A stretch of 64,000 bases of DNA from Ciona savignyi. Its lineage: Eukaryota > Chordata > Ascidiacea > Phlebobranchia > Cionidae. The notes below the pieces were generated by a model. That model saw only the letters and a list, made by a program, of their open reading frames with translations. It was not told the DNA's origin and searched no databases. The translations under genes were made by a program, and so were the position numbers. Where the stretch lies: NCBI GenBank assembly GCA_000149265.1, contig CH002344.1:248397-312396 (forward strand). Reading direction: 5' to 3'. Positions 1 to 10,200 of the stretch are shown piece by piece; position 1 is the stretch's first letter, and every line of letters starts with the position of its first letter.

Positions 1-24
1 TAGTAAATAGGGCAGGGCAGGGGG

Positions 25-165
25 CATAGGGGCCCTAGTGCAGAAGAGGACATAGATGATTTATCACAGAACGTAGGGGCAGGACTTAGTGGACCTAGCG
101 GACCTTAGCGAACCAAGCCGACCAAGCCGACCTAGCGGATCTAGCGGACCTGTACAAAATAAAGG
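25..165. repeat. Short degenerate minisatellite
   Basis: GC-rich stretch of short near-repeats: GGGCAGGG-type units followed by about ten-base units of the form GACCTAGCGG, with variants containing TTAGCGAACC and AAGCCGACC. It lies in what should be the first intron of the minus-strand gene at 195-386. Copy number is small and units are imperfect. Confidence 0.6.
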
Positions 166-194
166 GACCCAAATGTTTTGGTCAATATACACTC

Positions 195-386
195 TTACAC
201 ATTTGCTGCATAGTTTTCTTCTTTTGGTTTTTCATCTGCAGATTCCGGCAAACTCTCCCGGCTTTGCGATTCAGCGATAGAAGTGTTAGATTTCACCTCA
301 TATTCGTGGTCGGCCTCGCTTGACGTACGGGAGCTTTCTGACTCGAAATCGCTTTGCGCTGAGGCGTTTTCTATTTCTTCGGACAT
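195..386 (-). CDS. First exon of an unrecognised acidic protein (partial)
   Basis: Minus-strand ATG at 386 in a good context (AAAATGT), with an in-frame TAA twelve bases upstream, so this looks like a true start. The coding stretch is 60-odd residues, very rich in Glu, Ser and Ala (MSEEIENASAQSDFESESS at the start), with no hydrophobic segment, so no signal peptide or membrane helix; it looks disordered. Reading ends close to a donor-like GTGTAAGAG near 200, and the gene should continue beyond the left edge. I recognise no family. A Ser/Glu-rich N-terminus like this is common in nuclear or cytoplasmic regulators, but that is only an impression. Confidence 0.4.
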   Translation of the reverse strand: MSEEIENASAQSDFESESSRTSSEADHEYEVKSNTSIAESQSRESLPESADEKPKEENYAANV

Positions 387-644
387 TTTGGGAAATTACC
401 TTCAACCGATCAACTTTTGCCGGTTAAAGAGTCATGCCCCCGAAGTATTGGAGAGTACAAACAATATAACAAAACAAAACACGGTAAAGGGAGTCAAAGA
501 AGAAATTTGCGGCGACTTCGCGTAACTTGTAACCATAGAAGCATGCTCATAGAAACACCATTTCGAATAATTCAAATTTCAGATCTTTAGTTTTTGTTTC
601 CACAATGAAAGCATGCAACATGACTTGTTTTCATGCAAACATAG

Positions 645-795
645 GTTAGGGTAGGATAGGATATTCATGTTTATCCCCGTTAATGGTAACACCCAGGGGG
701 TTAACACACGGGCAATCGTCGTCAATAATTTAAATACAGGGGACACCCGGATTTAAACCAGGGTCCTCTCGATCTGCAGTCAAATGCTCTACCAC
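645..795 (-). mobile_element. SINE family 1 copy with a tRNA-Cys-like head
   Basis: Read on the minus strand it starts with a near-intact tRNA-Cys body: A box TAGCTCAGTGGTAGAGC, anticodon loop CTGCAGA (GCA), and T-arm GGTTTAAATCC followed by GGGTGTCCCC. The 5' acceptor strand does not pair. After a short spacer it continues into the family-1 tail (GATTGCCCGTGTGTTAACCC, then CGGGGATAAACATGAATATC, then a TATCC-type run). It lacks the body and core present in other copies. A pseudo-tRNA inside a SINE is more likely than a working tRNA gene. Confidence 0.7.
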
Positions 796-1198
796 TGAGC
801 TATAAACATGAAACGAAAACAGATAAAAGACGGCAAAACGACAGTTATTAAGATATTTATAATTTTTTAACGTATTCCCAAATTCTTAGTTTATTTTAAA
901 ATTTCCTTATTTATACGATACTGAAGTTTTAGTTATATAGGCTACATTTGATTTATATAGGCTACATTTGAACCCCCGCCCGATTAAAATATCAGCTATT
1001 GTGATGGATCATTACTTTGTAGAAGATGTAGTTAGGAAAGAAAACGTTATCACGCCGGCAATCGTCCGATTACCTCGCAAATACGCATGGAGCGTTACCA
1101 CACGGGCAATCATCAGATTATTTCCCCAATACGTAAGGGAGCGTTATCACATGAATTATCTCGTTACTGAAGGACACCAGCGTTTAGCCAGCGGTTGG

Positions 1199-2394
1199 TT
1201 TTAAACCAGGCGTGGGTAACATACGGTCCTCGGGCGGGTCCAGTCCGTGAAGGGATTTTGACCGGCTTGTAGGGGAAAAGTGGGTAAAATGGGCCACGTG
1301 GGTAAAATGGGCCCCCTCCAATTTTCAATATATTTTGAAGAATAAAATTTGCTGCCAGAACCAGTGTTAGTATATCAAATTATGGAATCTCCAAACCGAA
1401 GTTTGAGCGTGAAATCACCAAACTCAATGTTTTCTGTAGTTATTTCGGTTTGAGAAGGTCTGAATCTAAATTTGCATTTTTTGTTTTCTGCTAATATATA
1501 ATAGAAAAGATCAAATACTAAAATAACTTTTACTGTAGTTAAATAGAACTGTATAGCCTAGACCTACTTTTACTGGTAGTAATAAAACTTCTTTTTTAAA
1601 GAATTTTTTATAGAGATTTTAAGTCGTATGTTGGCACCTGTCTAATATGGGCCCCCTGTGTTCATTTGGTAACTAACGGGGCTAGACTTAGCATTAACAG
1701 TACTAAAGGGCAAGACTTAGCACTAACAGTCATATTATGTGTTTTACAATAAACTAAACGGGTTTTCTAAATGCTATTAATAACATGAATTAATAGTTAT
1801 GCTTCCACTAAAGTAGCAAGGTGTTATTGCATTAGTATACTAGTAACTGGGTATTAAATAAAAAGTAATTGCTGTAATCCAAAGTGTTAAACTAATAAAA
1901 AAAACTACATCATAAAAAGAAAAGTAATAACATTGTTTATATGGGAAGCGAATATTGATACTGCTATCTAGCGAAATGTTAATATCGAAAACAGGCCGGG
2001 GCCCATTTTAGACTACACCCTTGTCTAAAATGGGCCACTAACGAAATATTTTTCTTTGTTGATAAAATATATTTAAAAAAAATTATTAGAACGTTAACAT
2101 GTTATGTGTGAAGACTTTGGTATTAGGTGACACCACATGAAAAACCTAAGTCCAGCGGGCTTTATATCAGTAAAAAATCCGATTTGCAACTAAAGGGCCC
2201 ATTTTACCCACTCTTCCCCTATCATGGGTAACATATACGTAAAGGAATTTTGACCGGCCTGCAGACTGTATCTAACCATACCCTGTAATTAAGACATTGA
2301 ATACAATATTCATGTAATAATCTGGCCCACCAAGAACTATATTTTCCCACATCTGGCCTGTCGACTAGAGAAGTTGCCCACCCCTGTTTTAAAC
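1199..2394. mobile_element. hAT-type non-autonomous element with exact 8-bp TSD
   Basis: Flanked by identical 8-base direct repeats TTTTAAAC (1199-1206 and 2387-2394). Inside them the ends are inverted: CAGGCGTGGGTAACA on the left and GTTGCCCACCCCTG on the right, which reverse-complements to CAGGGGTGGGCAAC. CAGGGGTGGGCAAC-like ends with 8-bp duplications are typical of hAT transposons. No transposase is visible. The element is interrupted by a second transposon at 1272-2219, so its own DNA is only about 230 bp. Confidence 0.8.
1272..2219. mobile_element. TA-flanked inverted-repeat element (MITE) nested in the hAT element
   Basis: Ends are inverted repeats of about 23 bases: GGGGAAAAGTGGGTAAAATG at the left, and the complement of GGGGAAGAGTGGGTAAAATG at the right, each bordered by TA. 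TA borders suit the Tc1/mariner superfamily. The motif AAAATGGGCC recurs near 1285, 1304 and 2000-2036, the last as a small inverted repeat. The interior is AT-rich with no coding potential. Confidence 0.75.
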
Positions 2395-2515
2395 CAACGA
2401 GCTTTTGATTGTCTATAAACCGCAGTCGGTGTCGTTGTACAAACTGCCAGCATCGCCTTCCTGGATCGAAGTCCAAAGATGCACGGCGTTGTGACCGTTC
2501 GGTGAACTGGACTGA

Positions 2516-2544
2516 TTTAAATATATATATATATATATATATAC
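2516..2544. repeat. (AT)n microsatellite
   Basis: Uninterrupted run of TA dinucleotides, about 13 units, just outside the hAT insertion. Confidence 0.95.
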
Positions 2545-2559
2545 CGAATTCAATACAAA

Positions 2560-4075
2560 AACGTTTTTGGTGACTAGCCCATCAGGACTTCGAAACCCTC
2601 ATTAAAGATATGTTTAAACATGTATATATAGCAGTCTTAATTGTTGTATTATTGATGCCGAGTAAGGTTGTCCCACTATAACCCCGCCCGGAAAAGGTTT
2701 AAATAGAATTTTGCCTATCTTCCACCCCTCTGACCAATACTCCGTAAATGTTTATGTTCGGTGCACTTATTGATCGCCGCCTTTATTTAGTAAATATAAA
2801 CAGGCTTATCAAAATTATAGAATTTTAAAATAATGAACACGTCTTGCTCGCGCGCACAACCCGACTGTGGGCACAAGGTGAATTACGAATCACCATGTTA
2901 CAACGTACCTTGTTGCCCCGCCCATGGGTATAAAATAACAGAGTAATAAACCGTACAGAGAAGCATGTCAAATCGCCAGCAAACCAGTCGCGACAGGGAA
3001 TTTGCACATCCGCCATATTTGGCTAGCAAAGTTGTTTATTTGACTCCGTAATTCTATTTGGAGTCTAATAGTTCAACATGTGTGGACCCACGGTCCAAAC
3101 TATGAATCATATGCATTACAATAGGATATTGCGAGATAAGCCATTTTGAAGCTTTCCGTTGAAAACAACTGAGAAATAGCACGTAAGCAACTTCGTCACA
3201 GCAAATTCTTTGAGTTGTAGGCCACACAAAGGCCATTATGACCGTGAATGAAAAGGTCATTATGACGGTCAATGGATGCTCATTATTGTGTAATTTACAT
3301 GTAATTATCCTGCAATTGTAACATTGGTACAACATTCTAGTATACATTCATTTCGGTTTGCACCTTTCATAGACCATTTGACAGTTTTTGGAGAAAATCG
3401 CCTAAAATATATTTGTGTTCTCTTGAATTTACTGTCTATATATAGTAGTAGGTTGTGATTCATATTGTGAATTGTATAATTAAGTATCTTAGGTAAACGA
3501 TACCACATTATACAGAAAAATTACTTTTGAGTGGCGTGGTATCGCTCCAAGATTACATTTTCGCGCCAGTATTTGACAAATAGGACACGAAAACCTTCCG
3601 TTTGTGTCAATTCAAGAACTGTATTGGTCTGGTTGCAATAATACCTGTCGAAATCACTTGTACTAATGATTTGGTGTTTATTCCAAGAATGCCAGGTGAA
3701 AAAACGGTCACGGTAACAATACACTGGCAGAAACAGGAAAAATGCAACAAAACTGCACATCGCAGTTTAAAAGAATATTGTAGGGTTCAAAATATGCCCA
3801 AATTTGTATGCAACACATTTGAAACCGTTGTATTGCTGGTTGTCTGCCAAATCTATGCTAGCAAGTATTGCAACTATTGCTAGTTCAGCTGTTTATGTTG
3901 AGAGCACTTTCGTTGTATTAAGTGTTATCACAGTTTAATAAAAGAGTACAAGCAGGCAGTAGTAATAACATTTGTTGTTCTTTTGTTTGAACTTTCACAT
4001 TGCTTGTGTTAACACATTTGGACACACTATTCAATGTCGCTACTCTGTTAATACAGGACTCGAGTAGTCAGAATG
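2560..4075. other. Intergenic stretch, no supported gene
   Basis: AT-rich sequence between the GPCR 3' end and the hAT element. A stray SINE-core fragment (CGACTGTGGGCACAAGGTG) lies near 2860. Short open frames near 3055-3500 and 3602-3883 show no family signature and no splice context. Confidence 0.5.
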
Positions 4076-4084
4076 TTGATTCAC

Positions 4085-4260
4085 AGGTTGTAACCATAAT
4101 CGGTCGGTGGTGTCGTAAAAAAAACATCATTCAATGCTGACTACTCAATGACATCGTGATCGGCAGTGTCCAACGCTAACCACTCGGTGGCGTAGAAAAG
4201 GCAGTGTCAAACGCTAACCACTCGGTGGCGTAAAAAAGCAGAGTCCAAAGTTAACCACTC
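4085..4260. repeat. Tandem repeat, unit about 40-45 bp
   Basis: Three to four imperfect copies of a unit containing CAGTGTCCAACGCTAACC followed by ACTCGGTGGCGTA and an A-run. The last unit overlaps the stop codon region of the minus-strand GPCR (stop at 4251-4253), so the receptor's final codons are made of repeat sequence. Confidence 0.7.
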
Positions 4261-7200
4261 GGTTTATCGCTGGGGAAGCTGGTTCTCGATGACGGGAGTC
4301 TCCCCCTGCTAGGAACGGGTGTTTTTCGACGCGTGGAGCGATTCAGTGACGTAGATGACGACCACGATCTCCGGCCACTGCGTCGACAAAGCGTATTGTT
4401 ACGTAATGAACTTATTGTTTGAATGAATTACACAACATGCTCGATTAGTTATTGTGTGCACCTGAGCAAGCCACTTTACAATGTGGGCATGAGGTATATC
4501 ACTGTGCACCTGAGTAAGCCACTTTACATTGCTCCAACCCCAGTGATATCTAATGAGTCGTCCAAATTGAAAGTCATGTCTGATTATCCACACATTGTAA
4601 TAACTCCAGCAACTTGACTGTGGGCATGAGGTATATTGCTGTGCATCTGAGCAAGCCACTTTACATTGCTCGAACCCAGTGACATAAGTGAAAACATATG
4701 ACCAGCACCAATACTCACATGGAACCTTTGAAGATATGGCACATGAGGATCTGCTTGGCAGTCTGTCGCATCCTCGGTAGTCGCACAGAGTAGATGATGG
4801 GGTTGAGAAGGGAGTTAATGACTGTAGGAACCAGCGCATAATCGAATACTGTGGATGGGAAATTCGTGAAGCAGTTTTCTTAGCTATATTTCCGCTTTCA
4901 ACGACAGGTTTTTTATCGAGCTAATTTTTGAACCTATTACGAGCTCGTCACTAAGAGCATTTTTAAAAAGGAAATTGGTATATGAATTGGACATTGGTGG
5001 TGTTGACCGGGTGTTAACCATTCGGCCAAACAACCAATTCTTCAACAACAGGTATCGCAGACGAAATAATGGAATACGGTGGCGATGCAAAGCAGTGGCC
5101 TGCAATCAGCGTCACTGTAGGAACGTATCAATCACACAAAACACGTTGCTATAGCTGCGGTAGCCAGACGGTAGTTATACAAGCGCGAAGTAATGAAACG
5201 ATTACTCGTGTGATAACTCCCTAAATTTCGCTTTTTCGAGCACGGGGGAAAATGCATAGATAATCTATGTAGGGATCTGATGATTTCACGTGTTATAATG
5301 AATGTCTTTTTATTCTTTATTGCAAGCCCTGCACCTCCACCGGTTATTTAGGTAAGCATATCTACCCGTTCAACTTATTTTGAAAGAGAAACACCGATCA
5401 ATTAAAAAACATCCGTGTCACTTACCTCGCTTTAGCATCTTGTTGGGGGTTGTAATAAACGCGTCAGCGATAAAGAGTGCCACAGCAGGTAGCCAGCATA
5501 TGACGAAGACTCCCAGCGTTATCACCAACGTCTTGGCTAGATCGAGTTCCCGTTTCTGGGATAGATTGCTTGTCAGCTGTGGGATGGAATGATTGTCCGG
5601 GCTCAGTGGTAGCGGGCCACAGCCGGAAGGTTGTGTGATCGAAACCAACATTTTGCTAGTCCTTTTTTGCAGGTCGATTGTATGATAGGATAGGTTAGGA
5701 TATTCATGTTTATCCCCGTGAATGGGAAAACCAAGGAGGTTAACATACGGGCAATCGTCAGTTAACCTTGCGCCCATCGTTGGGTTACCGGAGCTATTTC
5801 AGTGTGTTGGGTATGATACACACGTCCCTTCAATTTAGTAGAACCCATTACTCGGCTAGGTTCAGGCAATGTCCGTAAAGTGCCTTGCCTAGGACACAAC
5901 CGACTAGCTAGCGACCGGTTTCAAACCTGCAACCTTTCGGTTGAATCGAACTAAACCACCAGACTAGCCGGTCAGACAATTGTAATAAGCCCATTACACA
6001 ACCCGGCAAAACTAGGCCTAAAAAGATTATTGTTCATACCGGGTGTCACTTAAACCTAGTATAATTCAACTGGATTAGCGGAACATTTCTAGCATAAATA
6101 TCACACGTAATATATAGCCTCGCTAACCCGACTGCGGGTACACGGTGTTATAAATCTACCACCAGGATAAACATAGGTATCCTCTCTTACATCACAATGG
6201 TAATAGAATACAATAATAAGCAATCACGTCGACTTCGATTCGTAGAAGGCGACTTTCGCTTTACTGAACTATCAGTTCTATGAAGCAACAACTAGAAAAT
6301 AACAACAACAACTACAAAGTAAAACCAATAACTAGAAAGCAACAACTACAACTTACTAAAGCAACAACTAACTACCAAAACGTGAAACAGTTATCTTACA
6401 AATGCATAACGTTGCAAATGTGTAATATTATTTTGGTATTTTAGTTTAATTTTATTGGTGATACTGTTCCGCCCACTATAAGTTGATTTTATAAGGATAT
6501 TCCATTTACTTATCTAGTTCCGCCATTACTATGAACCAATTGTTTAGTCGGAACTAAAGTACAAGTTGTTCTTGTTTTACCGGGCCAAGTTTCGAAGCCG
6601 AGCTGTGCTCGTCCTTAAAACCGTATTTGTGTACAAATTGTTATATATGTATTGGTCGCGTTAATCGTTTGGTCGCTCGACAGACAAAACTTTTACTATT
6701 TTTATACTGGGCTAGGTTTTGAATCCATGATAGGCTCGACATCAAGACCATTTTTGTATATAATTCAGTATATATATCGGTCGCGTTAACCATTCGGCCA
6801 TACGACCGTACAAAACTACTAAGCGCCGAGATAAAAACAAGAAATGAGTATAGAAACTGTACTGGCCGATACACGTCGATTCAAACCGTCGCAAGTTCAG
6901 TCAAAGCACGAAAGTGTGATGTTACTTTCAGATTAAACCACTTGGTGCATTCTATAGGCGGAAGTAGCACTGCGATAGGATGTAATACGTGACGCATTTC
7001 CTCATAATGGCCACAACAGGATCGTGCGCTACGTCCTGGCTTCCGAATCGTGTCAATACAAGAGGTAATCTAGACACGACATGTCTCCCATAGCACCAGC
7101 ACACCTGCACGACTGCCGCACAGGCGTCAAATTTAACCGCGTATTGCAGATAATTGGCCACGACGACCTTACGTTTAAATTTATTAAATGGAAACTTTCA

Positions 7201-10200
7201 AAGACGGGGGGTTTGGGTTCGAATCCCACGACGTCCATTTTCCCACGCGCAAGATATTAGAAATGTCAGTGGATCATTGAAATGGCGTTTCGTATGTTAA
7301 ACACACTGCAATAGCTTGACTACTGTGGACAATCTCTTACATGTTTTGGTTTTATTACGACTGTCACTGTAACACAGCGATGATGCCCGGTATGAAACGA
7401 ATTCTTCGTTAAAACCGGCAACTGGCTTACATCATATACGTAAAATGGCGACCACGCAGTCAAAACGCGTTTTATTGAAATTCAAGTTTTCCCGATTTTG
7501 TGTGTTCGTACTTATGTTGCTGTTGTGACGTGTTACAACACATAAGACCAATGAAGTTACATTTCCCGGGTTAGCTCGTACGTTAGCGCGTCGTTTTTAC
7601 AGTCGAAAGGTTGTTTATTCAAAACCAGCTGCTAGCGAATGATTAGTGTCCTGCCCAGGAATACAGCGTACGCTAATTGAACACAGAATTTATCAAAATA
7701 ACATAACAATGTCATCGTTTTCGCCAAACTATAAAAATTAACTCGACTATGGGCACAAGGTATAGATAACAATAAGGATAAACATGAACATGACCGTGCT
7801 GAATCCTTTAATATGGATTCCCACCCACCAGGATATAACAGACCAAACCAACCAACTCGACTGTGGGCACGAGTTATCCGACGATAATCGTGTATAAACC
7901 CTTCAATATGATAATTACCTTGAATTTCGGCTCGCAGCTATACGACTTGGGTCTGTCGAAGGTTTTCTCTTTCACAATGCGAAACAGCGCGGCGTAGAAG
8001 CCGGTCATAAGCGCCACAGAAATAAGGAAATACACGACACCGGCCAGAATGTAGGACTTGGTGAATGGAACGAAGGATTGGGAACATTGGTTGCAACTTG
8101 ACGCGATGTCTTTGCAGATGCACAAACCTGGGTGAACAATGGGCTTTGTTAACTAATCATGAGGACTATTGTAACAGGATGTGACGTATCACGAGCAAAG
8201 TCCAATCGACGAAGGTTGTTATGATGAAATTTCCTTTTATTGTAATGATGGGCGGCACAATTCAACTGTTTATGTCGGACAAGTTTTCTGGAGCTATTAC
8301 GATACAGTGTGTACATATATTCAGACATGACTTTCAATTTGGAACTCATTAGGTACCAGTGGGTTTGGAGCAATGTAAATTGGCTTGCTCAGGTGCACAG
8401 TAATACACCTCATGCCCACAGTCGAGCACAGTAATACACCTCATGCCCATAGTCGAGCACAGTAATACATCTCATGCCACAGTCGAGTTGCTGCAGCTAT
8501 TACAGTGTGGGTAATCAGACATGACTTTTAATTTGGAGATTTATTAGATACCACTGGGTTGGAGCAATGTAAAGTGGCTTGCTCAGGTGCATAGTAATAT
8601 ACCTCATGCCCACAGTCGAGCCCAGTAATACACCTCATGCCCACAGTCAAGCACAGTAATATACCTCATGCCCACAGTCGAGCCCAGTAATACACCTCAT
8701 GCCCACAGTCAAGCACAGTTATACCTCATGCCCACAGTCGAGCCCAGTAATACACCTCAAGCCCACAGTCAAGCACAGTTATACCTCATGCCCACAGTCG
8801 AGCCCAGTAATACACCTCATGCCCACAGTCAAGCACAGTAATATACCTCATGCCCACAGTCGAGCCCAGTAATACACCTCATGCCCACAGTCAAGCACAG
8901 TTATACCTCATGTCCACAGTCGAGCACAGTAATACACCTCATGCCCACAGTCGAGCCCAGTAATACACCTCATGCCCACAGTCAACTTGCAGGAGCTATT
9001 ACAGTGTGTGGGTAATCAGATAATTTGACAATCTCCAGATACCACGTTTTGACAACAATCTTAGCAACGATTAAATTATGTAAAGTTACCATGTGAAACT
9101 GTCTAAACAACGCTGCCTGGCCTAAGATAGAGCGGAAGCTCCACGGAGTAGCAGGTAAGTAAGCATGTATCAGGTTCTTGGAATCTTCTGTTGTTTACAT
9201 GCTAACTTAGAGTTTTACTGATTATCCACACACCGCTTCGATGAAAAGCGAGAGGGTTGGTAAGATTGGACATAATATTTATGAGTTTTGTCCCTACATG
9301 ACACTAAAGTCACGTCTTATTATTCACACACTGTAATAGCTCCAGCAGCTGGACTGTGGGTATCAGGTGTATTATTGTGCACCTAAGCAAGCCACTTTAC
9401 ATTGCTCCAACCCAGTGGTATCTAATGAGTCGTCCAAATTGAAAGTCATGTCTGAATATCCACACACTGTAATAGCTCCAGCAACTCGACTGTGGACATG
9501 AGGTGTATTACTGTGCTAGACTGTGGGCATAAAGTGTATTACCGTGCTTAACTGTAAGCATAAGGTGTATTACTGTGCTTAACTGTAAGCATAAGGTGTA
9601 TTACTGTGCTTGACAGTGGGCATAAGGTGTATTACTATGCACTTGAGCAAGCCAGTTTACATTGCTCCAACCCAGTGGTATCTAATAATTCAGCCAAATT
9701 AAAAGTTATGTATGATTACCCACACACTGCAATATCTCCAGCAACTCTACTATGGGTATAATTTCCCCGACGATTACATTGTTCAAATCCCCCAACAACC
9801 CCCTCCCACCAAAATAAATAAGGAAACCAACCGTTTTCACGACAGCAGAACCGGTCATGACACGACCATCCAACCAAGGGAATCACCAGGAACATGACGA
9901 ATGATATCAACCACGAGATGGCAATCAGGAGCAGGATCCACTTCCGGGTCAATATCCGGCTGTAGTTGGCGTGGTCAGCGATGCGGAGGTATCGATCGAA
10001 CGAGACAAGTAACAAACTGTTGATTGATGCAATAAACGTGACCACCGCAAGTCCCTGCGATAAACGTGATGTCAATATTGTTTAAGACAATTGTTGTTGT
10101 GACAATTTGACTAGTGCGAGTTTCGAATTCATGCAAATGTCGTCATTGTAAATGATCTCAATTACATTATATCTGCCCGATTAGCTTAGTTGGTTGGTGC

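Noticed and set aside
735..790. A functional tRNA-Cys gene
   Set aside because: The 5' acceptor strand does not pair with the 3' strand, and the copy is fused to a SINE tail; treated as a SINE head.
3602..3883. 93-residue plus-strand frame with several Cys
   Set aside because: No homology signature, start context, splice signals or compositional shift; probably chance.
8395..8990. Regular short repeats that might suggest a CRISPR array
   Set aside because: Units are contiguous 31-mers without unique spacers, the genome is eukaryotic, and the units derive from a SINE core.
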